NCBI RefSeq assembly: GCF_036032445.1 | Contig: NZ_CP107932.1 | Span: 870,501 to 934,500 of the forward strand | Length of the DNA stretch: 64,000 nucleotides | Source of the DNA: Nocardia sp. NBC_00416 | Lineage (GTDB): Bacteria > Actinomycetota > Actinomycetes > Mycobacteriales > Mycobacteriaceae | Direction: 5' to 3' | Shown: piece after piece, positions 1 through 8,183 of the stretch | Layout of the letters: each line of letters opens with the position of its first letter | Numbering within the stretch: position 1 is the first letter of the stretch | Translations under genes and position numbers: made by a program | Notes under the pieces: model-generated | The model's database searches: none | What the model saw: the letters and a program-made list of their open reading frames with translations, nothing else | Told to the model about the DNA's origin: nothing

Positions 1-165
1 AACCGTCGCGTCATGATCCGGAGTCCGGACCAGATACTCGGCGTTGTCGACTGGCGTCCATTCGTCGAGATCGTCGGCCGTTGCGGGTCCGGCGGCCAGC
101 GCCACAGCTCCGGGGGAGAGTAGTGCGATCGTCGGGACCGCGAACAGTCGAGCACGGTTGCGCAC
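1..165 (-). CDS. Secreted protein, N-terminal part only (runs off the window)
   Basis: The reading frame starts at a GTG (163-165) with GGAGG about 7 bases upstream (complement of 173-177) and stays open to base 1, giving 55 residues. The N-terminus has a typical Sec signal: basic MRNRAR, a hydrophobic core with AVPTIALLSPGAVALAA, then GPATA before an acidic mature start DDLDEW. An exported protein is therefore well supported. The rest lies outside the window, so function cannot be given. It follows the HxlR regulator gene on the same strand after a 236-base gap in which I see no gene. Confidence 0.65.
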   Translation of the reverse strand, partial: MRNRARLFAVPTIALLSPGAVALAAGPATADDLDEWTPVDNAEYLVRTPDHDATV

Positions 166-401
166 GATAAGACCTCCATGATCGGTTGCCGAGTTGTCGA
201 GCAGTGACGGTCACCGCCAACTCCTCCTATGATGCCCCGCGCCGACTGCTCCGTTGAGCCCGAAAGTCCCACGCCCGAAGGCGGACCCGAGAATTCGTCG
301 CCTCGGGACCATACTCGACAGGTCGAGCATCCGGAATTTCCTGCCCGGGCCGGGCTGCCATTTCCAGTGGGACCGAGGTCCTTGCGGCTTGCCGTCGACG
401 G

Positions 402-974
402 TCAGGCGGCGATGATGTCGGCCAAGGTGCGGCTGCCTCGTGCCACCTCGATTGCGCCGGAGAGATCGAGGTGGAGTTCGAGGTCGGGTTCGGTCGCGGG
501 GCCGTCGTGATGGCTGACGCCCGTTTCGGTCACCACGTAGTGGATGGTGCTCTCGCCGATATGGACGGTGACCGTCCCCGCGGCGACCAGGTCTGCGACC
601 GCGCGGCCCAGCGGCAGGGCGAACCAGTGCGCGCGGACGGCATCGGTGCTGCCGCGTTCGCCGAGTAGTGGCGTGCCCCAGGCGGACAGCGCATCGAGCA
701 CGGGCCGCAGGCCGACGCCCGCCGCGGTGAGTTCGTAGACAGTGGTCGTCGCGCGTGGGCCGACGCGGCGACGCGTGAGCACGCCCTCGCGCTCGAGATC
801 TTTGAGCCGGGCCGCCAGCACATCGGTGCTGATGCCGGGCAAGTCGGCGAACAGGTCGCTGTAGCGGCGCGGACCCGAGGACAGTTCGCGGACCACGAGT
901 AGATTCCACCGATCTCCCACGACGTCGAGTGCGCGGCTGACGGCACAGAAGTGACCGTAGGTTCGGCGGGACAT
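402..974 (-). CDS. HxlR-family winged-helix transcriptional regulator with SCP2-like C-terminal domain
   Basis: 190 aa. Residues 1-95 carry an HxlR-type winged helix: an early Cys (GHFCAVSRALDVVGDRW), then the recognition region GISTDVLAARLKDLEREGVL and the wing. The C-terminal half (about 100-190, with TVTVHIGESTIHYVV) resembles the sterol-carrier-like domain often fused to this family. Such proteins usually repress an adjacent gene and respond to a small ligand. Here the neighbour is the divergent aminotransferase gene, and the shared 93-base intergenic region holds two identical-type palindromes (995-1030), so auto-repression plus control of the aminotransferase is likely. The ligand is unknown. 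Confidence 0.88.
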   Translation of the reverse strand: MSRRTYGHFCAVSRALDVVGDRWNLLVVRELSSGPRRYSDLFADLPGISTDVLAARLKDLEREGVLTRRRVGPRATTTVYELTAAGVGLRPVLDALSAWGTPLLGERGSTDAVRAHWFALPLGRAVADLVAAGTVTVHIGESTIHYVVTETGVSHHDGPATEPDLELHLDLSGAIEVARGSRTLADIIAA

Positions 975-994
975 ACCCTCACTCTAGCTCAGTG

Positions 995-1030
995 CTTGGA
1001 AATTCCAAGGGCATACTTGGAATTTCCAAG
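995..1030. promoter_or_regulatory. Twin 15-bp palindromic operators between divergent genes
   Basis: CTTGGAAATTCCAAG (995-1009) and CTTGGAATTTCCAAG (1016-1030) are exact reverse complements of each other. Each is a 7-bp-arm palindrome around one central base. Centres lie 21 bp apart, about two helical turns, so two dimers would bind the same DNA face. They fill the gap between the HxlR gene (start 974) and the aminotransferase (start 1068). Binding by the HxlR protein is inferred. Confidence 0.75.
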
Positions 1031-1067
1031 TAGAGTAGGCGGCAGCCGTGCCGAGAAGAGGATGTTG

Positions 1068-2279
1068 ATGCAGGTCGAGCAGTCGAGCAAGTTGTCGGGC
1101 GTGTCCTACGAGATCCGCGGCCCGGTCGCCGAACATGCCGCGCGACTGGAGGTCGAGGGGCATCATGTGGTGAAGCTGAATACCGGCAATCCGCAGTTGT
1201 TCGGTTTCGAGGCGCCACCGGAGATCCTGCAGGACATCGTCCGTACGTTGCCGGTATCCAGCGGCTACTCCTCGTCCAAAGGGTTGCTGTCGGCGCGCCG
1301 CGCCGTCGTGCAGTACTACCAGGACCTCGGCGTCGCCGATGTCGATGTCGAGGAGGTGTTCCTCGGCAACGGTGTATCCGAACTGATCATGATGGCGATG
1401 ACGGCACTGCTGGAGAACGGCGACGAAGTGCTCGTCCCGGCGCCGGACTTCCCGCTGTGGACCGCGGCGACCACGCTCAACGGCGGCCGGGCCGTGCACT
1501 ACCGGTGCGACGAATCCGCCGACTGGTACCCCGATACGGCCGATATCGCGGCAAAGGTCACCGATCGCACTCGCGCGATCGTGATCATCAACCCGAACAA
1601 CCCCACCGGCGCGGTCTATCCGCCGCAGGTCCTGCGCGAGATCCTGGAGATCGCGCGCCGCCACGACCTCGTGGTGTTCTCCGACGAGATCTACGACAAG
1701 ATCCACTACGACGGCCTCACCCACACCGCGACCGCCCCACTCGCTCCGGACCTGTTGTGCCTGACCTTCTCCGGATTGTCGAAGTCCTATCGATGTGCCG
1801 GGTTGCGGGGAGGCTGGCTGGTGGTGTCGGGTCCGACACAGCATGCGCGGAGCTATCTGGAGGGCCTGACCATGCTCGCGGGCCTGCGTCTGTGCGCGAA
1901 CGTACCTGCACAGCAGGCGATTCAGGCCGCCCTCGGCGGGCATCAGAGCATCTACGACCTCACGTTGCCCGGTGGCCGGCTCCGTGAGCAACGCGACCGC
2001 GCCTGGGAAGCCCTCAACGCCATCCCCGGTGTGTCCTGTGTAAAGCCCAAGGGAGCGATCTACGCCTTCCCGAAGATCGACCTCGATGTCTATCCGATCC
2101 ACGACGACGAACGATTCGTCCTGGATCTCCTGCTCCAGGAGAAGCTGCACATCGTGCAGGGCACCGGCTTCAACTGGTCCCGCCCCGACCACTTCCGCAT
2201 CGTGACCCTCCCGCACGCCGACGATCTCGAGGCGATCATCGAACGCATCGGCCGCTTCTTGGCGACCTACCGCCAGTGA
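1068..2279 (+). CDS. Class I/II PLP-dependent aminotransferase, alanine/aspartate transaminase type
   Basis: 403 aa from ATG 1068, chosen because AGAGG (1057-1061) sits 6 bases upstream; an ATG at 1062 would leave no spacing. Fold-type I hallmarks are visible: INPNNPTGAVY (substrate/cofactor loop), FSDEIYDKI (Asp for the PLP pyridine nitrogen and Tyr), and SGLSKSYRCAGLRGGW with the Schiff-base Lys. The sequence runs close to the bacterial AlaA/mycobacterial AspC group that makes alanine from pyruvate and glutamate. The exact substrate cannot be fixed by reading. The adjacent divergent HxlR regulator and operator pair suggest it is inducible rather than housekeeping. Confidence 0.9.
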   Translation: MQVEQSSKLSGVSYEIRGPVAEHAARLEVEGHHVVKLNTGNPQLFGFEAPPEILQDIVRTLPVSSGYSSSKGLLSARRAVVQYYQDLGVADVDVEEVFLGNGVSELIMMAMTALLENGDEVLVPAPDFPLWTAATTLNGGRAVHYRCDESADWYPDTADIAAKVTDRTRAIVIINPNNPTGAVYPPQVLREILEIARRHDLVVFSDEIYDKIHYDGLTHTATAPLAPDLLCLTFSGLSKSYRCAGLRGGWLVVSGPTQHARSYLEGLTMLAGLRLCANVPAQQAIQAALGGHQSIYDLTLPGGRLREQRDRAWEALNAIPGVSCVKPKGAIYAFPKIDLDVYPIHDDERFVLDLLLQEKLHIVQGTGFNWSRPDHFRIVTLPHADDLEAIIERIGRFLATYRQ

Positions 2280-2421
2280 GGTGAGTGCGGCACCGCGGTC
2301 GCGCGCGGCAACATCGTGCCCGGCGCCGGCCGGTGTCGGAATCGGCGCGACCACCGCCGGGCCGGGCCGACATCGCCGGTCTCGACGATGTTCACAGTGT
2401 CGTCGATACGCACAGAGTCGT

Positions 2422-2763
2422 TCATCGACGCCTCGACCAGGTGCGCGGTGCCATCTCGTACGCGTATTCGTCCGCCAGCTCCCGTTCGGCGACCGTATCG
2501 GCAGTGGGCAAGCCGAGCAGGGATATGACCTCGCCGCTCACACCCGCCTCCGATAATTGTCTACGCCGTTCCAGCCCCGCCCGATCCGCGGCCCGGCGGC
2601 ACAATCGCAGGATCCGTGCGGCGAGTTCGCCGGGATCTTGTTTCAGTACGGCGACATCGACGGTGATGGCGACCGGTAATCCCTGCTCTGTGGCACTTAC
2701 TGTGATTTCCCCGCTGCGCGAGCTTGCCGGCGAAGTGAGTAACTGTGACTGATCGGGCTCCAC
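2422..2763 (-). CDS. Small YbaB/EspL-like protein at the edge of the ESX locus
   Basis: 113 aa from GTG 2761-2763 with GGCGAGA just upstream. A longer frame reaches a TTG at 2829 but adds a segment unlike the family. The core (GEITVSATEQGLPVAITVD... then helices with ILRLCRRAADRAG) matches the YbaB/EbfC-like fold of ESX-associated EspL-type proteins: a short beta-sheet followed by a long helix pair. Function in these loci is not established; a nucleoid- or chaperone-like role is usually assumed. It diverges from the EspC-like gene, so 2764-2916 is probably a two-way promoter for the T7SS locus. I see no clear operator there. Confidence 0.6.
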   Translation of the reverse strand: MEPDQSQLLTSPASSRSGEITVSATEQGLPVAITVDVAVLKQDPGELAARILRLCRRAADRAGLERRRQLSEAGVSGEVISLLGLPTADTVAERELADEYAYEMAPRTWSRRR

Positions 2764-2916
2764 TCTCGCCAGCGTATGGGCGGCACAGTGCGATCCGGAA
2801 CAACCGAGCAGCGGTCCAACCTTAGGCAAGTGTTATTAATCGCCGCCGATGCTTCGCCGGGCAGTGCGGACACCCGCACGATGGCGAGGTAACACTCCAG
2901 CCATCCAGGGGTTTCG

Positions 2917-3231
2917 ATGAGCGATCTTTCCGTTGTTCCCGACGAGATTCGGCGCTTCGGCGATATGCACGGCGCCTGCGCCGCCGAAATCTGCGCCGCA
3001 GCCGGGGTGGACCAGGCCGCGATCGTCGCGGCGGCCGTTCCCGTTTTCGGGTTGATCGGACAGGACTTCCTGGCTGCTTTCGTCGCGGCGCAGGCCAACA
3101 ATCTCGGATCGGTCGCCGAACTGGGCGCAGTCCACGCGGGGACCGCCCGCACGGCCTATGACAGTGCGGGTCTGTACGAAGCGACGGAACTGGATTCGGC
3201 CTCGGCGACGGCATCCGCGGTGCGGTCGTGA
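2917..3231 (+). CDS. EspC-like (DUF2580) ESX secretion-associated protein
   Basis: 104 aa, ATG 2917 with AGGGG 6 bases upstream. The N-terminal helix SVVPDEIRRFGDMHGACAAEI and the alanine-rich second helix match the EspC/DUF2580 family, secreted helical-hairpin proteins that travel with ESX substrates. Near the C-terminus, YEATE fits the YxxxD/E general T7SS export signal. It is the first gene of the plus-strand locus and overlaps the next gene by 4 bases (GTGA), so the two are probably translationally coupled and co-secreted. Confidence 0.75.
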   Translation: MSDLSVVPDEIRRFGDMHGACAAEICAAAGVDQAAIVAAAVPVFGLIGQDFLAAFVAAQANNLGSVAELGAVHAGTARTAYDSAGLYEATELDSASATASAVRS

Positions 3232-4478
3232 CCGAAGTGGTCGGGGGGACGGTTCCGGAGCTGCTGCGTCAGGTCGCCGCGAGCTCGCCGGCCGAGCGGT
3301 CGGTGAACGAGGTGCTGTCCGATTTCGGGTTGCCACGCCTGCCGGACCTGCCTCCGGCGCCGCCGCTTCCGGACCTGCCACCGCTGCCGCCCCTCGATCT
3401 GACGGCGATGGCCAAGCCATTGACAGACCTCATCGGGGGGTTCGGCACCGGGGCGCTCGGCGCGAACGGCGGTGCCGACCCGGCGCAGGTGTTATCGCAG
3501 GCGTCGGGCGTGCTCACCTCGGCCATGTCCGTGGCCACCACCGGCCTGTCGATCCTGACTTCGCTGTGGCAGGGCGCCGGCGCCGATTCGGCCGCGATCA
3601 AGCAGGGGCTGGCGCAGACCGACGGCGCGGCCGTCGCGGCGCAGAGCGATGTGCTGGCAGCGGGGGTGACCGAAGCGTCCGCCACCGTGGCGGTCGGTGC
3701 GGCCGAGATGTCTGCGGTGATCGCGAAGTTCGTCAGCACCATGACAGCGGTGGGGCCGTTCCTGGCGACTCCGCCCGGCCAGACCTTCGCACTGATCCAA
3801 GGTATCGAAGCCATGGCCGAGGGCACGGCGGTGGTCGCGAAAACCCGCGCCGCCATGACCGGGCATACGGCGAAAATGGCGGGTAGCGGCACGAAGATCC
3901 CGGTGACGCGGGCGCCGAGCGGTCTCGGCACGCCGGAGGCGATACGCCGGCTGCTGAATATCGCGCAGTCGCTGACCGGGGCGGCGCCGGGCGCGATTCC
4001 GGCCGCGGGCATGCCGCAGTTGGCACACGCGCCGGTGCAGCCGCGGCCGCACGTTTCGCCGGGAGGTCGGCTCATAGGACATCGGTCCGGGGTCGGCTCC
4101 GGCCCCGCTCCAGCAGTCTCGGGAGCGGGAGCGCGGGCGCCTCGACTGAGTGAGTTCGGACCACGGTGGGCTGCCCCGAGCGGTACCCCGACCGGCACCG
4201 GCTCGGAGCTCGGCGGCGGTCCTGCGCAGTCGCGCGCATCCGCCGCGGTGGCCCCGGGATCGGGCGCGGTGCCCGCCGGCGCCCTCGGCGCGGTCACGCC
4301 ACGGACGGGGGACGCGGATGTGACCGCCGCCGAGGTGAAGGCACAGCTCGTGACCGAGTCGAACGGCCGGGAGGTCGTCGACGATCCCGGCGGGTGGGCC
4401 GTCCCGGTGCTGGGCGGCGGCGACCCCATTCGGCAACGGGCCGACCCCTTCCCCCCGGACAAGCGCTTCACGCTCTGA
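3228..4478 (+). CDS. Pro/Ala/Gly-rich ESX-associated protein, probable secreted partner of the EspC-like protein
   Basis: 416 aa from a GTG inside the stop of the preceding gene. Residues about 30-60 are proline-rich (LPPAPPLPDLPPLPPLDL). About 75-220 is a long alanine-rich helical stretch with hydrophobic repeats, and the last 190 residues are disordered Gly/Pro/Ser/Ala sequence. No enzymatic motif is visible. The pairing with an EspC-like gene resembles EspE/EspB-type arrangements, where a large Ala/Gly-rich helical protein is exported with a small EspC-like partner. I cannot assign it to a named family. Confidence 0.6.
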   Translation: MTEVVGGTVPELLRQVAASSPAERSVNEVLSDFGLPRLPDLPPAPPLPDLPPLPPLDLTAMAKPLTDLIGGFGTGALGANGGADPAQVLSQASGVLTSAMSVATTGLSILTSLWQGAGADSAAIKQGLAQTDGAAVAAQSDVLAAGVTEASATVAVGAAEMSAVIAKFVSTMTAVGPFLATPPGQTFALIQGIEAMAEGTAVVAKTRAAMTGHTAKMAGSGTKIPVTRAPSGLGTPEAIRRLLNIAQSLTGAAPGAIPAAGMPQLAHAPVQPRPHVSPGGRLIGHRSGVGSGPAPAVSGAGARAPRLSEFGPRWAAPSGTPTGTGSELGGGPAQSRASAAVAPGSGAVPAGALGAVTPRTGDADVTAAEVKAQLVTESNGREVVDDPGGWAVPVLGGGDPIRQRADPFPPDKRFTL

Positions 4479-4544
4479 ACACAACAGGCCGATCACGGCC
4501 TGTTCCACCGCATCGAACAGGTGCGCCTACCGAAAGGAACAACC

Positions 4545-4844
4545 ATGGCAGGACAGGTCCATCTCAGTGCACCCGAGGCCGCCGCGGTCGTCGACGATCT
4601 CATGGACGCTGTGGGATCGATCAAGACCACGCTCGCCCGGATCACCGACGATATCGCGGCGTCCGGCCCGGGATGGCGCGGCGACGCTTCGAAGGCTTGC
4701 CGCGACGCCCTGGACGCATGGGATGCCGAGGCGAGCGAGCTGAACCGGCGTCTGACGGAGCTCACCGACACCGTATCCGAAGGAAACCGGACCCTCACCT
4801 CCGTCGACGCGTCGAACGTCGACCGGTTCACCAACCTGATCTAG
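4545..4844 (+). CDS. WXG100 (Esx) family protein, first of the pair
   Basis: 99 aa from ATG 4545 with AAAGGA 7 bases upstream; an in-frame GTG at 4521 lacks this. Size, two amphipathic helices and the turn GPGWRGDAS place it in the WXG100 family of small T7SS substrates that form helical-hairpin dimers. It lacks a C-terminal YxxxD/E signal, which is often carried by only one partner. It sits 12 bases before the second Esx-like gene, the usual bicistronic EsxB/EsxA arrangement. Confidence 0.85.
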   Translation: MAGQVHLSAPEAAAVVDDLMDAVGSIKTTLARITDDIAASGPGWRGDASKACRDALDAWDAEASELNRRLTELTDTVSEGNRTLTSVDASNVDRFTNLI

Positions 4845-4856
4845 AGAGGCACAACC

Positions 4857-5159
4857 GTGTACGGAAATGACATGAACTACGACCGGGGAGTTCTCGACAC
4901 CCTGATCGACCAGCTGGACTCGCACCGCATGAATCTCACCAACGAGGTGCATCGCCTGGACGACGTCGCGAAGAAACTGATCAATGTGGCGTGGGAGAAC
5001 AACGACTCCGCGGTGACGTTCCAGGGCGCCCAGAGCAGATGGGCCGATGCGTTCTCCGATACGAACACCAAACTCGGAAACCTTCGCACGGCTGTCGTGG
5101 ACGCGCGCGACAACGCTTTCATCGCCGACAGGAAGGTATCCGACAGCTTCGGCGTCTGA
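4857..5159 (+). CDS. WXG100-like protein with degenerate turn, second of the pair
   Basis: 100 aa, GTG start 4857 with GAGAGG 8 bases upstream. The length, helical pattern and position next to the first Esx gene identify it as the partner. The turn reads AWENNDS: the Trp is kept but the Gly of WxG is Asn. No YxxxD/E is visible at the C-terminus either (NAFIADRKV has Phe at that place). If the pair is exported, its signal must come from another protein or a variant motif. Confidence 0.7.
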   Translation: MYGNDMNYDRGVLDTLIDQLDSHRMNLTNEVHRLDDVAKKLINVAWENNDSAVTFQGAQSRWADAFSDTNTKLGNLRTAVVDARDNAFIADRKVSDSFGV

Positions 5160-5239
5160 GTGCCGTGCGCGCGATTTCGGAACGGAGTGCCGGTCGCGGC
5201 CGGACGGTCGTGCGCGTCGCCGTAGGACAGGAACGATCG

Positions 5240-6433
5240 ATGAGCGAACCAGATATCGAATTCACCCTCGGCGCCGAGATTTCCGACCGCAGTATCGCGG
5301 AAAGGGATCTCGGCGCCGTCACCGCCGCGATCGTGGCTTCCGCTCCTGAGAACTGGGAGTGGGCGCACGGACAATTCGCGGTGACCGTCACCGCGCACCG
5401 CGCGCAGGTGACCTATCTGCGCGGGGAGCGGGTGATCGCGGATACGAGTCCGTCGGCGGAACTCATGGCCGCGGTTCGCCGGCACCGATCGGCGGCGGCC
5501 GATTCTCCGGAGGGTCCGTGGTGGCGGCTGGTGGTGCGGGTAGGACGCCGAGCCGATGGGGATCCGGTCACCGAGGTGGAGACCGACTACGGCGTCGAGC
5601 CGTTTCCGCCGGAACAACTCCTACCGGTCCAGGCGTACCAGGCCGATCTCGCCGCCCACCCCCGTGCGCGGCTGCCGGTGTGGCTGGCCGCCTATCTGGG
5701 GCACGACGGTCGTCAGCTGCGACCGCCCCGGCAAGCGGCCGTCCACGCGGAGCGGACTGTCGGGGCCCGTTCGGTTCCCGCGGTCGGCGAATTGCCGGAT
5801 CTCGGCTCGATGTGGTCCCGGTGGGCGGTTCTGTCCGCCGTGTTCGCCGCGATCGGTTCCGGCCGCGGGCCTCGGATACGTCCCGCGGTCGCCGTTTTCG
5901 AGAGTGCCCGGCGCGGCGGATCGACACTGTGCCTGCTGCCCGGACGCGCGGTGCTGTCCGGCGGGGTGTGGGATGCCCCGGAATTGGACAAGGCATACAA
6001 CGTCGAGGGTGCCCTGCCGGACCTCTACTCCGGGGCACCGGAATGGGTGACCGATGAGGTGCTGAATCCACGAGCGGGTATGGGCTTGCTGACCTTCTGT
6101 TACTGGTGGGACGACGGGCATTGGTACCGGGGTGATTCGCCGGCGGCCGCCGAACTCGCTACGGCGATACCGGGCGTGTGGACCGCGGACACCGTCGTGG
6201 ATCTGGTCTCCCGGGCCGTGGGGTCCGGCGCCGGTCGCAGATCGGAGGTGAATCCGATGGCGATCACGGAGTTGGTTGCCGCCGTGGAACTCGGAGCGGT
6301 CGGTCGGGCCGGGCTCGCCGCGGCGTTCGGTGACGACGACACGGTCGATATCGATGCGGCGCTCCGGCAGCTCGATATGGCGGGTGTGATTGTGGACGAA
6401 GTCAAGTCGCGAAGATTGCGGACGGAAGCCTGA
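5240..6433 (+). CDS. T7SS-locus protein of unknown function, 397 aa
   Basis: ATG 5240 with ACAGGAA upstream; a longer frame from 4991 overlaps the Esx gene and was not used. The protein is soluble-looking, with no signal peptide and no membrane span. It has a mixed alpha/beta N-terminal half (WEWAHGQFAVTVTAHRAQVTYLRG), a central part with aromatic clusters (FCYWWDDGHWYRGD) and a helical C-terminus. I do not recognise the family. Sitting between the Esx pair and the PPE-like/EspG genes, it could be a chaperone, a locus-specific adaptor or an immunity-type protein; none of these is shown by the sequence. Confidence 0.6.
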   Translation: MSEPDIEFTLGAEISDRSIAERDLGAVTAAIVASAPENWEWAHGQFAVTVTAHRAQVTYLRGERVIADTSPSAELMAAVRRHRSAAADSPEGPWWRLVVRVGRRADGDPVTEVETDYGVEPFPPEQLLPVQAYQADLAAHPRARLPVWLAAYLGHDGRQLRPPRQAAVHAERTVGARSVPAVGELPDLGSMWSRWAVLSAVFAAIGSGRGPRIRPAVAVFESARRGGSTLCLLPGRAVLSGGVWDAPELDKAYNVEGALPDLYSGAPEWVTDEVLNPRAGMGLLTFCYWWDDGHWYRGDSPAAAELATAIPGVWTADTVVDLVSRAVGSGAGRRSEVNPMAITELVAAVELGAVGRAGLAAAFGDDDTVDIDAALRQLDMAGVIVDEVKSRRLRTEA

Positions 6434-6437
6434 ACTG

Positions 6438-8183
6438 ATGGGTGAGACAGATCCCTCCTTGGTCGCTGATTGGCAGTCGCTGGGCTCGGGCAAGCTCGTA
6501 CTGGGCGAAGGGGTCGCCTTCAAGTGCGCTGTCGCGTACAAGAATGCGTTCGGTCGGGTAGAGCAGATCAAGTCGGCGATCATCGGGTTGGAAGCCCCTA
6601 CCGGTTTCACAATGAAATCGGCCGCTGATCTGATGGGGTGGTACCACGAAAAGCTGGCCGCTCTCACGTCGGCCGTCGAAGCGCACGAGCGTGTTCTGAA
6701 CGATGTGTTCACGACGTTGGTCACCGCGGGGAAGACGTATGCCCTCGCCGAGCAGAACAGCGCTGCCGCCTTCGACGATATTGTCGCGAACGGGGCATTG
6801 GAGGCGGAAGTTCCGGATTCCTACAACGTCATGACCACGAACGGTGCGATACCCAACTGGGTCCAGAAGGGCACGAAGTCGTATCCGTCAGCTGTGCCGA
6901 GGGTGGGTCCGGAGTTTCCGGAGGCGGCGTCCGGAACCTTCACAAAATTGGGAGGGGAGTTCGAGTTCGCCGAGGTAGCGCGTAACGAGCTGATCGATAC
7001 AGAAAATCCGTACTGGTTGGATCGGCCAACGCTGTATAAGTTCGGAGAGCAAATCCGCGCGGTCCTACAACCTCTGCTGGACCTATCGGCCCGATGCAAC
7101 TGGACGGCCGACGAACTGGACTACGCGATGAACGTTCTCGGGACCGAACTGAGCGAGGTGGCCGATAGTGGTTCGGAGAACGGCGGCTGGTACGGCTCCG
7201 CCGGACTCGCGGTCAGGAAGGCCACGAATGCCTATATGTCAGAAGCCCATAAGTTCGCCGCCGGTGCCCGGCTTCTCGCCGACAACCTCTCGTTCGCCGC
7301 GGAGTGGCTGAACGATACCCAGTTGGGCATGCCCTTCAGCGCCGAGGCTTCACCGACAGTGCTCAGCAATACCGGCGAAGTGGATCTGTCGTGGATGCCC
7401 GAGGACGAACTGGCGGACACCTCGTTCATGCTGGCCTGTCGCCATTTCCAGGACTACTACGTCCCGGGGATTCGGACATCCATGTCGAAACTACCGGTTG
7501 TACCGGAGCCGACCAACCCGGTGAACCCGCCCGAGGACGAGGACCCGAAGGAGGAGGAGCCGGAAGGCGGCGGGACCACCTTTCCACCAGGCGGTCCCGG
7601 CGGGCTGAGCCCTATCGGTCCGGGGAGCGGCGGATATTCAGCAATGTCGGCATCTGTGGACAACGGACTAACCGGCACCCCTTCACGGTCCGAGTCGGGA
7701 ACCGGAGCTGGTGTCGGAACCGGTGCCAACGCCCTGGGCCAGTTGAGCAGCCTCGGTCGCGAGGTTGCGAATGGACTGCAGAACCTCGCGGGCGTCGCGA
7801 AGGGGGCGACGCCCGGCGGGCGACCGACATTGCCGGCCGGGCTTCCCGGCCGCTCCGAGCTCGCGGGTAAGGCGAGCGGGGCGGGTCTCGGCGGCCCCGG
7901 TGGGGGTGGTCTCGGCGTCGGCGCTGGACCGTCTCCCCCGGGGAACGTCGACGCGTCGAAACTGTTTCCCCGGGCTGGGATTCCGGCGATGCCAGCGGTA
8001 CCGACACCGATGGGAACGACGCCGTTCGGCGGCGGGTACCCGCCGCCGATGGGCTCCGGAGCAGGTGCGGCCGGCCGGCAGGACAACAGGTACGAACGTC
8101 CGGACCACGTACTGTCCCGCGAATATTTGCACGATGCGCTGGGTGATTCGACATTCGCGACGAAACCGGTTCTCGAACAATGA
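6438..8183 (+). CDS. PPE/LXG-like T7SS substrate with Gly/Pro-rich tail, probable EspG client
   Basis: 581 aa, ATG 6438, 4 bases after the previous stop. Residues 1-115 form a helical hairpin-type domain ending in YALAE (Tyr101), a YxxxD/E export signal. Residues 115-340 are helical without a recognised fold. From about 350 the chain becomes acidic/proline-rich (NPPEDEDPKEEEPEGGG) and then Gly/Pro-rich, like the long linkers of exported T7SS proteins. Its stop overlaps the start of espG by 4 bases (ATGA). Since EspG proteins are cytosolic chaperones of PPE-type substrates, this is the likely client. It is not a classical PPE protein. Confidence 0.65.
   Translation: MGETDPSLVADWQSLGSGKLVLGEGVAFKCAVAYKNAFGRVEQIKSAIIGLEAPTGFTMKSAADLMGWYHEKLAALTSAVEAHERVLNDVFTTLVTAGKTYALAEQNSAAAFDDIVANGALEAEVPDSYNVMTTNGAIPNWVQKGTKSYPSAVPRVGPEFPEAASGTFTKLGGEFEFAEVARNELIDTENPYWLDRPTLYKFGEQIRAVLQPLLDLSARCNWTADELDYAMNVLGTELSEVADSGSENGGWYGSAGLAVRKATNAYMSEAHKFAAGARLLADNLSFAAEWLNDTQLGMPFSAEASPTVLSNTGEVDLSWMPEDELADTSFMLACRHFQDYYVPGIRTSMSKLPVVPEPTNPVNPPEDEDPKEEEPEGGGTTFPPGGPGGLSPIGPGSGGYSAMSASVDNGLTGTPSRSESGTGAGVGTGANALGQLSSLGREVANGLQNLAGVAKGATPGGRPTLPAGLPGRSELAGKASGAGLGGPGGGGLGVGAGPSPPGNVDASKLFPRAGIPAMPAVPTPMGTTPFGGGYPPPMGSGAGAAGRQDNRYERPDHVLSREYLHDALGDSTFATKPVLEQ

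Noticed and set aside
984..2354. 456-codon open frame antisense to the aminotransferase
   Set aside because: Shadow frame of high-GC coding DNA; no family motifs, while the plus strand encodes a complete aminotransferase.
3269..4508. Long minus-strand frames opposite the Pro/Ala-rich ESX gene
   Set aside because: Low-complexity Ala/Pro/Arg translations typical of antisense shadows; no start context.
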